Assembly (NCBI RefSeq): GCF_000758665.1
Contig: NZ_CP009285.1
Span: forward strand, 2,914,001-2,978,000
Origin: Paenibacillus borealis
GTDB lineage: Bacteria > Bacillota > Bacilli > Paenibacillales > Paenibacillaceae
Direction of reading: 5' to 3'
DNA length: 64,000 bases
In this document: positions 1 through 8,801 of the stretch, piece by piece
Layout: each line of letters begins with the position of its first letter
Numbering within the stretch: position 1 is the first letter of the stretch
Position numbers and translations under genes: made by a program
The notes under the pieces: model-generated
The model's input: only the letters and a program-made list of their open reading frames with translations
Told to the model about the DNA's origin: nothing
Database searches by the model: none

Positions 1-875
1 CACCGGATGTGGTGGTTGAGGGGATTACGACGGTGTTTGGCAATATTGATGTGCAGCAGGCGGCGGACAATACGCTGCGGCTGCTCGAACTCGCCGCTCC
101 GGGGTATGAAATCCCGGTAGCGCTTGGAGCGTCCAAGGCACTGGTCCGTGAGCTCACGGGCTTCTCGACCCATGTGCATGGGGAGAACGGGATTGGCGGT
201 GTTCAGCTGCCCCCTTCCCGGCAGGTGCCGGTGCAGGAGACGGCGGCAGAGTTCATTGCGCGGATGGCGGATGAGAACCCGGGTGAGATTGTGCTGGTAA
301 CGCTCGGGCGGCTGACCAATCTGTCGCTTGCGCTGGATTTGGACCCGCAGTTGACCTCCAAGCTGAAGAAGGTAGTGGTCATGGGCGGCACGGTCTTTAA
401 GCCGGGCAATGTGACTCCGGTGGCCGAAGCTAATCTGTGGGGCGACCCGGAAGCAGCTGACCGTGTATTTACCTCTGGCCTGCCTGTGCTGATGATCGGG
501 CTGGACGTTACACTGCAGACACGGATTACCTCAGAGCATCTTGAGCTGCTGAAGCGCCATGGACGCGAAGAGAACAAATCCATCATAGACTTCATGGAGG
601 AGTCGCTGGAGTACTATTTCAAATTTTACCGGGAAGCCAATTATCTGATCAACAGTGCGCCGCTGCATGATCCGCTTGCCCTCATGGCTGCGCTGCAGCC
701 GGATCTTGTGACTACGCGCAGGATGAAGGTCCGCGTGGAGCATCAGGGAGAGTTCACCTCAGGTATGGTCGTGGCAGATTTGCGGCCGCAGCCGAAGGTT
801 GGACATTTCATTGAGGTGGCGGTGGATGTGGAGGCTGAACGGGCGGTTGGCGTCTTTTTGAATGCGTTTATGTGA
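1..875 (+). CDS. Nucleoside hydrolase (inosine-uridine preferring type), 5'-truncated by window edge
   Basis: Cleaves the N-glycosidic bond of ribonucleosides to give base and ribose, a cytoplasmic salvage reaction. The reading frame is open from the first base, and the first visible residues (PDVVVEGITTVFGN) match the strand that normally follows the N-terminal DTDxGxDD metal-binding motif, so about 25-30 residues including that motif lie outside the window. Family marks inside are HGENGIGG, the ITLGRLTNLSLAL-like helix (here VTLGRLTNLSLAL), VMGGTVFKPGNVTPVAEANLW with the family's N-x-E-x-N type pattern, and a late HDPLA whose Asp is a metal ligand in the family. A GTG at position 9 could be mistaken for a start but lies inside the fold. 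Substrate preference cannot be told from sequence alone. Confidence 0.88.
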   Translation, partial: PDVVVEGITTVFGNIDVQQAADNTLRLLELAAPGYEIPVALGASKALVRELTGFSTHVHGENGIGGVQLPPSRQVPVQETAAEFIARMADENPGEIVLVTLGRLTNLSLALDLDPQLTSKLKKVVVMGGTVFKPGNVTPVAEANLWGDPEAADRVFTSGLPVLMIGLDVTLQTRITSEHLELLKRHGREENKSIIDFMEESLEYYFKFYREANYLINSAPLHDPLALMAALQPDLVTTRRMKVRVEHQGEFTSGMVVADLRPQPKVGHFIEVAVDVEAERAVGVFLNAFM

Positions 876-962
876 GTGTGGTATAAGTGAAATGATTATG
901 CTTCAGCAGCCCTACTTCCATAGCAGACATTTGAATCTCCCAATAGTTACAATCTATTAATT

Positions 963-971
963 TGCTATAAT
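963..971 (+). promoter_or_regulatory. Extended -10 promoter element upstream of the GH18-like gene
   Basis: TTTGCTATAAT contains a perfect TATAAT preceded by TG-N, about 80 bases before the ATG at 1051. No good -35 is seen, which an extended -10 can tolerate. Confidence 0.35.
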
Positions 972-1050
972 TACCTGGTTTGGTAAAATGGTAGGGGATG
1001 TAAGGTTGAGAGATTCATAATCTATCTAATAGAGAATGGGGAACTAATTA

Positions 1051-2301
1051 ATGAAGCATCTGGCTAAAATAGTATTATGCGCAGCGATTTCACTGGGGAG
1101 CTACTCGGCACTTCCTGCAAGTGCTGCACAGGCGGCACCAGGCGGTGTAAGTATTCTGCTGGACGGATATCCGCTGCCGTTTCCGGTAGAACCCGCCATG
1201 ATGAGCGGAACGACAATGGTACCCTTCCGTGCGATCTCTGAGGCACTGGGCATTGGGGTGGAATGGAATCAGGCGGCCCGCCAGATTACTGCTACGCAGA
1301 AGTCCGCTGGTGAAGCAGCTCCGGTAAAAGTTATCCTGACCCTGGGCAGCAAAAATGCATCCGTGAACGGGGCGGTAGTGAAGCTTGATGTAGCGCCGCA
1401 GAATATCCGCGGGACGACGATGATTCCGCTCAAGTTCTTCAGCCAGCAGTTTGGGGCGGTTGCTTCCTGGAATCAGGCTTCCAAGACCGTATCGATTACA
1501 TCGCCCAAGCGGGATTTGTACACCTTAGGATTCTATGCACAGAAGGCCTATAGCGAAGTTTCACTCATTCCAAGCTTTGATGCGGTAGCCTTCGGCTGGA
1601 GCCGGATTGACCCGGCCGGTCAATTCACTACAACCGGTAAGGATTTCTGGTGGCCGGAGGCTGCAGGAGAGGTAACGCCGGAATCCATTGTCCAGAATGC
1701 CGCAGCGGGAGGTACAGCCCCGTATCTGATGGTTTACTCCAGTGACTCAGCTCTGGAACTGAGCAAGAATCTGGAGGACCCGCAGCTGCAGCAGCAGACG
1801 ATTGCAAGTATTGTGGATCTGGCTTCACAGAAGGGATTCCAGGGCATCGGACTGGATCTGGAAGGACTCGGCTTGACCGGAGATAAGGCACTTGTGCAGA
1901 GCCAGTATAATGCTTTTGTCAAAAATCTCTCCGTGGCCGCACGCGCTGCCAGTCTGAAGCTGACGGTGATTCTGCATCCGCTCAACAGCTCCTATAAAGG
2001 CTATGATTACAAAACGCTTGCTTCGCTCGCTGACGATCTGGTCATTATGGCCTATGCCTACGAGGGCGAGAAGGGGCCGGAGCCGATGGATAAAGTGGAT
2101 GAAAGTATCCGGCTGGCCCTGCAGCAGGTCAGCAAAGACAAACTGATTCTCGGCATCTCGGTGTTCAGCGAGAATGATTCCTCGGTCAATGCGAAGATTG
2201 GCCTGGCCAAGCGTTATGGCCTCAAAGGAATCGCCATCTGGCGTTTGGGTCTCATTGGCCAGCCGGTGTTCAGCAGAATGGGCGAAACGGTAGAGTTATA
2301 A
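1051..2301 (+). CDS. Secreted protein with copper-amine-oxidase-like N-terminal region and GH18-type glycosidase domain
   Basis: A 416-residue exported protein. Residues 1-26 form a signal peptide ending ASA-AQA. Residues about 33-155 hold two copies of the stalk-like repeat annotated as copper amine oxidase N-terminal domain (GTTMVPFRAISEALG and GTTMIPLKFFSQQFG, each followed by a W-NQA strand). The rest resembles the YaaH/SleL-like GH18 barrel: GFYAQKAYSEVSLIPSFDAVAFGW, then GIGLDLEGL near residue 268, matching the end of the GH18 DxxDxDxE motif, with the terminal Glu the likely catalytic acid. It probably acts on cell-wall or spore-cortex glycans; this is inference from the family. The motif is shorter than the canonical one, so activity is not assured. 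Flanked by a strong terminator, it is probably monocistronic. Confidence 0.75.
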   Translation: MKHLAKIVLCAAISLGSYSALPASAAQAAPGGVSILLDGYPLPFPVEPAMMSGTTMVPFRAISEALGIGVEWNQAARQITATQKSAGEAAPVKVILTLGSKNASVNGAVVKLDVAPQNIRGTTMIPLKFFSQQFGAVASWNQASKTVSITSPKRDLYTLGFYAQKAYSEVSLIPSFDAVAFGWSRIDPAGQFTTTGKDFWWPEAAGEVTPESIVQNAAAGGTAPYLMVYSSDSALELSKNLEDPQLQQQTIASIVDLASQKGFQGIGLDLEGLGLTGDKALVQSQYNAFVKNLSVAARAASLKLTVILHPLNSSYKGYDYKTLASLADDLVIMAYAYEGEKGPEPMDKVDESIRLALQQVSKDKLILGISVFSENDSSVNAKIGLAKRYGLKGIAIWRLGLIGQPVFSRMGETVEL

Positions 2302-2338
2302 CAAGGCTGCAAGCTATTATCTTTCATAATTCAATAGA

Positions 2339-2379
2339 GACTGCTGCATGGTGAATGAGACCGTGCAGCAGTCTTTTTT
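2339..2379 (+). terminator. Rho-independent terminator after GH18-like gene
   Basis: A 13-bp stem, GACTGCTGCATGG pairing with CCGTGCAGCAGTC (one G-T), is followed by TTTTTTG. Confidence 0.9.
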
Positions 2380-2505
2380 GCAAATATAAGCATGTATATA
2401 TTTCACACCGATATCAAATGTCACATTAACCTGACGGACAAACCTGTATAATTCTATAGGTTGACCTTTTCAATGATGATTCTAAATATAGGAGGACTAT
2501 AGAGC

Positions 2506-3459
2506 ATGAGTACGAAATACAAAGCACTGGAACTGGATAAACCGATGACTTATGAGCTGGAGGGGCTGGAAGTCGGAGTCACCTCGAATTGCAATTTCCG
2601 CTGCGATTACTGCTGCGCTTATAATAGAAATGATGGACAGAGCATTAACGGCAAGGAGGTTATCCGCATTCTGGAGGAGCTGCCTAATCTGAAGCGTGTG
2701 CGCCTCTCGGGCGGTGAGGTGACGCTGAAGTTCCAGGACTGTGTGGACATTGTGGCTTACTGCACCTCCCGCGGGATTCAGACCCAGCTTAATTCGAACG
2801 GCAGTCTGCTGAATGAAGAACGGATCGGACAGCTGGTGGATGCCGGCTTGACTACTATACATATTTCCTTCAATTTCACTACCGCCGAAGCCTTCTCGCG
2901 TTATTACAATATTCATACGAGCATCTATCACAAAATCAGAGAGAACATCACCATGTTCGCCAAAACAAAGGTGAATGTGGTACTGGAAACGCTGCTGTTC
3001 AACGAAACGCAGGACAATATGCGCGAGATCAACGATCATGTGTATTCCATGGGTGTAAGAACGCATGAGATCCAGAACAGCATTATTATGGGGCATACCG
3101 GCTGGAAAGCGATCGCCGCCCGTGAACAGCTGAAGAATGCCGTGAACGAGCTGATCGCCCGTAAACCGGAGGATACCACGCTCTACTTCACTTGTATGGA
3201 CCGGTTCATGGACGCTATGGGCTTCGAGGAACAGCCGGGAGTCTACTTCCCGCACTGTATTGAGGGTATGAAGCAGCTTCACCTGCACGGGAATGGCGAT
3301 ATTCTGATCTCCGAGCTATGCCACCCGGTTATTATCGGCAATATTTACAGTGGCACCTCGCTGAAAGATCTGTACAGCAATATGCCAACACCGCTCGAAA
3401 AGTATCTGGAGAAGCGGCCTTGCCCGGCGCTTGATGCGCTTTTCCCGCAAGGGGTATAG
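2506..3459 (+). CDS. Radical SAM protein of unknown substrate, possibly C-terminally frameshifted
   Basis: Contains the radical SAM iron-sulfur motif CNFRCDYC near residue 31, followed by the typical RLSGGEVTL strand and QLNSNGSLL, so it should bind a 4Fe-4S cluster and S-adenosylmethionine in the cytoplasm. The C-terminal part (HCIEGMKQLHLHGNGDI, ELCHPVIIGNI, RPCPALDALF) has spaced cysteines and resembles a SPASM/twitch auxiliary-cluster region. The start at 2506 follows AGGAGG with good spacing. The frame stops at TAG 3457-3459, but the +1 frame continues without a stop to 3562 and encodes MCGHCFAHYYQAG, which looks like the missing end of the cysteine-rich region. No precursor peptide or partner is adjacent, so the substrate is unknown. 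Confidence 0.75.
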   Translation: MSTKYKALELDKPMTYELEGLEVGVTSNCNFRCDYCCAYNRNDGQSINGKEVIRILEELPNLKRVRLSGGEVTLKFQDCVDIVAYCTSRGIQTQLNSNGSLLNEERIGQLVDAGLTTIHISFNFTTAEAFSRYYNIHTSIYHKIRENITMFAKTKVNVVLETLLFNETQDNMREINDHVYSMGVRTHEIQNSIIMGHTGWKAIAAREQLKNAVNELIARKPEDTTLYFTCMDRFMDAMGFEEQPGVYFPHCIEGMKQLHLHGNGDILISELCHPVIIGNIYSGTSLKDLYSNMPTPLEKYLEKRPCPALDALFPQGV

Positions 3460-3514
3460 TCCGGCGGCGGCAGAAGATATCATGTGCGGACACTGTTTTG
3501 CGCATTACTACCAG

Positions 3515-3552
3515 GCAGGATCACAGCTGAACAGCTGTGGTCCTGCTTTTTA
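3515..3552 (+). terminator. Terminator downstream of radical SAM gene
   Basis: GCAGGATCACAGCT and AGCTGTGGTCCTGC form a 14-bp stem with a GAAC loop, followed by TTTT. Confidence 0.85.
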
Positions 3553-3713
3553 CTGGGGATGACCTGGAATGACAGGTATTTATGACTTTATTTCAACAAT
3601 AAATGAAAAATTTCATGTATAATCATCAGCATGAACTGTATAACAATGCAGAAACCTTCTGCTTCATTACTATAGAAACAGATATAACACATATGGACTG
3701 GGAGGATTTCATC

Positions 3714-4724
3714 ATGATTTACGGATTTTTACTATTGCTGCTGGCCTGCTGCTTCCAAGGCAGCTTCGGGCTGGGGATGAAGAAATACCAGCCGTTCTCC
3801 TGGGAAGCGTTCTGGACGATTTTCTCGCTGGTAGGGATATTAATTATTCCGGTTGTCTGGACTTGGATCGAAGTGCCCAACTTCTTCAGCTATATCCGGC
3901 AGACGCCTGCTGATGTGCTGTGGACGGCTTCCTTCTGCGGTTTCCTGTGGGGCATCAGCTCGATCATGTTCGGCAAAGCGATTGATTCCATCGGTGTCTC
4001 GCTGACCTACGGCGTGAATATGGGGATTTCGGCATCACTCGGTTCGCTGATTCCGCTGTTCATCTTTGGCAATATCCCGGCGGCATGGTCATTTACGGTA
4101 CTGCTGACCGGCACAGTAATTATGCTGGCCGGCGTTGCTGTAATCACCAAGGCCGGCTTGCTCAAAGAAAAGATTATTACTGCTTCCGGTCAAGGGACAA
4201 GCTCCGGCACTAACCTGACCAAGGGCCTAATTATCGCTTCAGCTGCCGGGCTGGGCTCTGCTGCGATGAATATCGGCTTCTCCTATGCGAGCCAGGCTGC
4301 GGATATTGCCGTTGCAGATGGAACAGCCAGGATTAGTGCCAATCTTATTTCCTGGGTAATTACGCTGTCCGGCGGCTTCATCGCTAACTTCGCGTATGCC
4401 TTTATTCTGTTAATCAGGAACCGCACCTATAAGGATTATTTCGCCAAAGGTGCAGGCCCGGCTTACGGTAAGGCACTGTTAACCGCGGCTGTCTGGTTCC
4501 TGGCACTTGGTGTCTACGCCAAGGCAACGGCATTGCTGGGTCCGCTCGGCTCGGTCGTGGGCTGGCTTGCCTTCAACGGATTGTCACTGATCATCAGCAA
4601 TGCGTGGGGACTTAAGGATGGGGAGTGGAAAGGGTTCGCGGCTCCCAAGAAGCTGCTGCTGTGGGGGAATGTAATATTGATTCTGTCCTGGATTGTGGTG
4701 GGGATCGCCAACAGCATGGCGTAG
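3714..4724 (+). CDS. RhaT-family (L-rhamnose/proton symporter-like) sugar transporter
   Basis: A 336-residue integral membrane protein with about ten hydrophobic segments in the drug/metabolite transporter fold. The N-terminal GFLLLLLACCFQGSFG, the KKYQPFSWEAFW motif and the LWGISSIMFGKAIDSIGVSLTYGVNMGISASLG segment correspond to the rhamnose symporter RhaT (about 344 residues). ATG 3714 is chosen because GGGAGGATTT lies just before it; an upstream in-frame ATG at 3603 would add a 37-residue hydrophilic tail with no ribosome site. No rhamnose catabolic genes are adjacent, so the substrate may be another deoxy-sugar. It stands alone between terminators. Confidence 0.8.
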   Translation: MIYGFLLLLLACCFQGSFGLGMKKYQPFSWEAFWTIFSLVGILIIPVVWTWIEVPNFFSYIRQTPADVLWTASFCGFLWGISSIMFGKAIDSIGVSLTYGVNMGISASLGSLIPLFIFGNIPAAWSFTVLLTGTVIMLAGVAVITKAGLLKEKIITASGQGTSSGTNLTKGLIIASAAGLGSAAMNIGFSYASQAADIAVADGTARISANLISWVITLSGGFIANFAYAFILLIRNRTYKDYFAKGAGPAYGKALLTAAVWFLALGVYAKATALLGPLGSVVGWLAFNGLSLIISNAWGLKDGEWKGFAAPKKLLLWGNVILILSWIVVGIANSMA

Positions 4725-4859
4725 GATATTCCGCAAATTGGCAATTTTTCACTCTTCCGGGCGGCTTGGTTCTGTTATGATTTCATTAGAGGTGTTAACC
4801 AAGACCAAGAAATCTGCAGAGAAGGAATGTGTGGCCCGCCATACATAGAGGGATACAAC

Positions 4860-5903
4860 ATGCTTAGTGCAATAAGACGCGGATTAATATCTTCCAATGT
4901 TGTGCTTGAGAAAATAATGCCGCTGCTCACACCTACAGCCATTGTGGTTGGTGTGCTTAACGAGGCGGCGCTACTGCCGTTCACCTGGCTGGTGCCGTGG
5001 ATTTTTGCTTTTATGACGCTGATCGGCAGTCTGAAATCCAATTTCCGTGACTTGCTGGCGGTTCTCTCCAAACCGCAGAAACTGATCATCCTGCTGATTA
5101 TTCTGCATGTGGTGATGCCGCTGATCGGCTGGCTGGCAGCAATGGCCTTTTTCCCGGGAGATCCGTATACAGTTACAGGGTATGTGCTGCTCTTCGCCAT
5201 TCCGACCGGTGTGGTCAGTGTGGTCTGGGTATCGATGCATGGCGGGAATATTGCCCTTACACTGGCTCTGATCCTGATTGATACGCTGCTCTCCCCGCTG
5301 GTTGTACCGGGGACTCTGTATCTGCTGATGGGGGCGAGCGTACAGATTGAGATCGGTGAAATGATGCGGGGTCTGCTGTACATGGTGGTGCTGCCGTCCG
5401 TAGCGGGGATGCTGCTTAATCAGTTCAGCAAAGGCAAGGTTACGGCAGTCTGCGGCCCGCCGCTGGCGCCATTTGTCAAAGTAGGCCTGTTCACCGTGGT
5501 TTCGATCAATGGCGCCAGCATTGCCCGGTATCTGAAGCATCCGGACGGCAAGCTGGCCCTGATTATTGCCGTTACCTTCGTTACAGTCGTACTCGGTTAT
5601 GTCATCGGTGCTGTAGTCTCACGCCGCCTCCGCTGGGATTATAAGGATGCTGTTGCGGTACAGTTCAACTCCGGTATGCGCAATCTGAGTGCGGGGGCGG
5701 TACTGGCGGTGAAATACTTCCCGCCAGCCGTCGCTCTGCCGGTCATTTCCGGCATGCTGTTCCAGCAGATTCTGGCCGCCTGCTCCGGCATGTTCATCCG
5801 CAGCCGGGCCAAACGTCTGTTGCAGGCCGGACTGGAGGCAGAATCCCTGGTTCATCCAGGAGGGCCAAAGGTCACACCTGCCGAGGGCCGCATTTCATTA
5901 TAG
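4860..5903 (+). CDS. Bile acid:sodium symporter (BASS) family transporter
   Basis: A polytopic membrane protein of about 347 residues with nine to ten hydrophobic segments. The arrangement FAIPTGVVSVVWVSMHGGNIALTLALILIDTLLSPLVVP followed later by QFNSGMRNLSAGAVLA matches the BASS/SBF fold, in which the two crossing-helix motifs form the sodium and substrate sites. Members of this family in Firmicutes move small organic anions; the ligand here is unknown. ATG 4860 is preferred because GAGGG sits seven bases upstream; the in-frame ATG at 4827 abuts its purine run with no spacing. A terminator-like structure follows. Confidence 0.8.
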   Translation: MLSAIRRGLISSNVVLEKIMPLLTPTAIVVGVLNEAALLPFTWLVPWIFAFMTLIGSLKSNFRDLLAVLSKPQKLIILLIILHVVMPLIGWLAAMAFFPGDPYTVTGYVLLFAIPTGVVSVVWVSMHGGNIALTLALILIDTLLSPLVVPGTLYLLMGASVQIEIGEMMRGLLYMVVLPSVAGMLLNQFSKGKVTAVCGPPLAPFVKVGLFTVVSINGASIARYLKHPDGKLALIIAVTFVTVVLGYVIGAVVSRRLRWDYKDAVAVQFNSGMRNLSAGAVLAVKYFPPAVALPVISGMLFQQILAACSGMFIRSRAKRLLQAGLEAESLVHPGGPKVTPAEGRISL

Positions 5904-5916
5904 AACTTACCTGGAA

Positions 5917-5978
5917 TCCCGCAATTCCTCCTTGTTCGGTACCGCTGTATGCGGCTGGGGGGACTTGCGGGTTTTTCA
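5917..5978 (+). terminator. Terminator after BASS transporter
   Basis: CCCGCAATTCCTCC pairs imperfectly with GGGGGGACTTGCGGG around an inner small hairpin, followed by TTTTT. Confidence 0.65.
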
Positions 5979-6061
5979 GGCTGAATATAAATAAAAATAG
6001 TTATATTTCACTATGATTCGACAAAATGCGATATTATTTCCGAAAATTCGTCTAGCAATAT

Positions 6062-6088
6062 TAATTATTTCTGTGGGAAATCCGATAG
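6062..6088 (+). promoter_or_regulatory. SigD-like (motility sigma factor) promoter for the chemotaxis receptor
   Basis: TAAT, a 15-base spacer, then TCCGATAG closely follows the B. subtilis SigD pattern TAAA-N15-GCCGATAT. It lies 78 bases before the receptor start, a suitable distance, and fits the gene's motility role. Confidence 0.6.
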
Positions 6089-6165
6089 TAATTGTAATAA
6101 ATGTTACAGTTTTTAGCTGTACTGGTACTAGTGGATGAGATAAAGGCGGAAGGGTGTAGAAAACT

Positions 6166-8199
6166 ATGAAGATTCGTATGAAGCTATCGGTTATGATGAT
6201 TGTCGTTACACTGATTTCTACAGCATTAATGGGGGTTTTTACGTACACCAAGTCCACTGGCACCATCTTGAATCTGACTGAATCTTCTATGGCGCAAGTA
6301 AACACTAACAAAGCGCAGACTATTGCGGCAATGATTGATAAAGAGAGACGCAGCATGCAGCTAGTTGCAGGTGAAAGCGAAATCGCGGAACTGCTGCTTC
6401 AGGCCGGAAACGGCGAACTTACTACCGGAGATGCACTGCAGAATGAAGTGAATGTGAAGCTTCAGGGCTTAGTCAAGGATGCAGGCAACCTGGAGCATAT
6501 GTTTGTAGTTGATATGAAGGGAGTTGCGGTTGCAGACAGTGATACCAAGCTGGTCGGCACCGATTTCAGCGAAAGAAACTACACGAAGAATGTATTCAAG
6601 ACAGGTGAAGCTGTCGTCAGTGAGACCTTGAAATCTAAATCCACCGGAGCTTATGTATTGGCCTTTGTTCATCCTGTGAAGAGCGGGGGCAAAATGATAG
6701 GTTTCGTCGCTTCGGCGGTTAATGCGAACAGTGTTATTAAGTATCTTGCCGATGCGAAGGTGACCAATGCGCCCTCATCTTACGCCTATCTGGTCGACGA
6801 AACCGGCAATATCCTCTACCATCCGGATGAAACGAAGATCGGTTCCGTGGTTGAGAATGCAGCGATCAAAGCGGTTGTGGAGCGTGTGAAGGCGGGCGAG
6901 ACCGTACCGGATGGAACGGTGCAGTACACATATGAAGGCGCGGAGAAAAAAGCGGCGTTCACCGTTCTCCCGGAGACTCACTGGACCCTGGTACTGACCG
7001 GAGATCTGGAGGAGATCATGCTGCCTGTACAGAAAATGACGAATTTTATTATTTTACTCGGAGTGGGAAGCCTGCTGCTTACGCTGTTGATTGGGGTTAC
7101 TGTAGCTACCCGTATCTCCTCACCGATTATCAAGCTTACCCAGCTGATTAACCGCACGGCGGAGCTGGATCTGAAGTATGACAACCAGTATGAATACCTC
7201 ACCAAAAATAAAGATGAGACAGGCACCATTGCCAAGGCAATGTTCCATACCCGCGCCGTTCTGCGTGAGATGGCCGGAAGCCTGATCTCGATTTCCTCGA
7301 AAGTGCTGGATAATGCGGAGACGCTGGAGAAGCTGTCCATCGACGTCAGAGAGAATGCGCATGATAATTCAGCCACTACGGAGCAGCTGTCGGCAGGAAT
7401 GGAAGAAACGGCGGCATCTACCCAGGAGATGACGGCAGCGATTCATGAGATTGAGAACAATGTCAGAATGATCTCCGGCAAGGTAAAAGAAGGCTCCGGC
7501 GTATCCGGGCAAATTACGGAGCGGGCATTGGCGCTTCAGCATGATGCGGTAACTTCCACCGAGAATGCGAAACAGATCTATGGCTCGGTGCGCGGCGAGA
7601 TGCAGAAGGCTATAGAGCAATCGGGTGCCATCAACGAGATCAATGTGCTGGCGGATACGATTCTCTCCATTACAAGCCAGACGAATCTGCTGGCCCTCAA
7701 TGCGGCGATTGAAGCTGCACGGGCGGGAGAGGCCGGCCGCGGATTCGCAGTTGTCGCGGGTGAAATCCGCAAGCTGGCCGAGAAGTCGTCGGAGACTGCG
7801 GCAGGCATCCAGGGCGTCGTTAAAAGTGTATACAGCTCTGTAGAGCAGATGATCGAGCATTCCGAAGCAATGCTGACGTTCATTGACCAGAATGTGCTGG
7901 GTGATTATGAGCGGCTGACAGAGGTCAGCCAGCAGTATAACAGTGATGCTTCAACGATTAACGAGTTGATGAACCAGTTCGAGGAGGCAGCCGATCACCT
8001 GAACGAAACGGTGTCCAGCATCGCCATCGCTGTCAATGAAGTAGCGGCTACTGTGAACGAAGGCGCGATCGGTGTGCAGGATATCGCCGAGAAGACGGCG
8101 GATATTGTGGAGAAGACCTTCCATGAGGCCACCATGGCTGATGAGAATACGCAGAGCGCCAAGGAGATGCAGGTTCTGGTCGAGAAGTTCAAAATCTAA
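6166..8199 (+). CDS. Methyl-accepting chemotaxis protein
   Basis: A transmembrane chemoreceptor of 677 residues. Residues 8-28 are the first membrane helix; an extracellular double-Cache-like sensor follows ([49 protein letters not shown] are typical Cache strands); the second membrane helix is near residues 290-312 ([21 protein letters not shown]); then a HAMP domain and a long cytoplasmic signalling coiled coil. The highly conserved hairpin tip is [25 protein letters not shown] near residue 505, which contacts CheA/CheW. The ligand is probably a small organic compound such as an amino or organic acid, judging only from the Cache type. ATG 6166 follows GGAAGGGTG. A SigD-like promoter lies upstream and a strong terminator downstream. 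Confidence 0.92.
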   Translation: MKIRMKLSVMMIVVTLISTALMGVFTYTKSTGTILNLTESSMAQVNTNKAQTIAAMIDKERRSMQLVAGESEIAELLLQAGNGELTTGDALQNEVNVKLQGLVKDAGNLEHMFVVDMKGVAVADSDTKLVGTDFSERNYTKNVFKTGEAVVSETLKSKSTGAYVLAFVHPVKSGGKMIGFVASAVNANSVIKYLADAKVTNAPSSYAYLVDETGNILYHPDETKIGSVVENAAIKAVVERVKAGETVPDGTVQYTYEGAEKKAAFTVLPETHWTLVLTGDLEEIMLPVQKMTNFIILLGVGSLLLTLLIGVTVATRISSPIIKLTQLINRTAELDLKYDNQYEYLTKNKDETGTIAKAMFHTRAVLREMAGSLISISSKVLDNAETLEKLSIDVRENAHDNSATTEQLSAGMEETAASTQEMTAAIHEIENNVRMISGKVKEGSGVSGQITERALALQHDAVTSTENAKQIYGSVRGEMQKAIEQSGAINEINVLADTILSITSQTNLLALNAAIEAARAGEAGRGFAVVAGEIRKLAEKSSETAAGIQGVVKSVYSSVEQMIEHSEAMLTFIDQNVLGDYERLTEVSQQYNSDASTINELMNQFEEAADHLNETVSSIAIAVNEVAATVNEGAIGVQDIAEKTADIVEKTFHEATMADENTQSAKEMQVLVEKFKI

Positions 8200-8281
8200 G
8201 CCGGGTTCAGCAGATTTTTACCCGCGCTTCATCTGATTTTAAGCTTTGGGGTATATATTAAACACATAACCCCCCTTTAAT

Positions 8282-8312
8282 ATAACTTAGACCCCGCCGG
8301 ACGCTGGCGGGG
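8282..8312 (+). repeat. 31-bp direct repeat, left copy (in receptor terminator)
   Basis: The sequence from ATAACTTAGACC to CTGGCGGGG is repeated exactly at 13439-13469; the bases on each side differ between the copies. This copy is the functional terminator hairpin of the chemoreceptor gene. Together the two copies bound the 5.1-kb accessory region. Confidence 0.9.
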
Positions 8313-8322
8313 TCCCTTTTTT
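8290..8322 (+). terminator. Terminator of chemoreceptor gene
   Basis: GACCCCGCC and GGCGGGGTC form a strong stem around GGACGCT, followed by CCC and eight T. Confidence 0.92.
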
Positions 8323-8633
8323 TTGTTGGCAGATCACCTACTCTTCGGATTGTGGCCATCACCTGAGTTCAGTTTCACCGCAAGCATAATGGAGGTGAAT
8401 ATCCGCGTTTAAGTGCACTGGTGTCCGTTAGCCTGCGTAAAAGAAGCTTTTGGCATAAATAAGCGCTGCTCATTCCGTTACACTCAGCCAGACCACACAA
8501 TCTCAACATTCCTCAACCCGATGCTTCTGCAAATGGTGAATTACGGTGTAAGCTGGGTTTTATGGAGGAAAACGAAGGTTCGGTATGCTATATTAAATAT
8601 AAGCCAAGTCAGATAATGGAAGGAGGACGCTTC

Positions 8634-8738
8634 ATGAGAAGATTAATGCTCAGCTCTACGCAAAGTCTATGGACGACATGGCAGTGGTTGTTGTGTAGAG
8701 CTGATAGCAAGTCTCCGCTGCAACGATTCGCCGCATAA
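8634..8738 (+). CDS. Candidate 34-residue leader peptide upstream of HTH gene
   Basis: A short frame beginning ATG AGA AGA, preceded by a near-perfect ribosome site (AAGGAGGACGCTTC). The peptide MRRLMLSSTQSLWTTWQWLL begins it; three Trp codons fall within seven codons. It ends 63 bases before the next gene. Its coding sequence contains one arm each of two long perfect pairings described in the following entry, which is why a regulatory upstream frame is more likely than a functional small protein. No homology is recognised. Confidence 0.45.
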   Translation: MRRLMLSSTQSLWTTWQWLLCRADSKSPLQRFAA

Positions 8739-8797
8739 ATTGGTCTGTTCTATAGACTTTGCTGCCTTTACAAGTTCAATACTTTAAAGGAGCGGAG
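8650..8797 (+). promoter_or_regulatory. Candidate translational or transcriptional attenuator with competing pairings
   Basis: Three perfect complementary pairs overlap: TCAGCTCTAC (8650-8659) with GTAGAGCTGA (8695-8704); GCAAAGTCTAT (8660-8670) with ATAGACTTTGC (8752-8762); and CTCCGCT (8713-8719) with AGCGGAG (8791-8797). The first two cross each other, so they form a pseudoknot or exclude one another. The third would bury part of the AAAGGAG ribosome site of the gene at 8802. The combination with a short well-initiated frame resembles leader-peptide control such as that of erm genes; this is inference. Confidence 0.45.
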
Positions 8798-8801
8798 CTA
8801 T

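Noticed and set aside
8413..8616. 67-residue plus-strand frame starting at GTG 8413
   Set aside because: No ribosome site, atypical composition and competition from a more GNAT-like overlapping frame; not supported as a gene.
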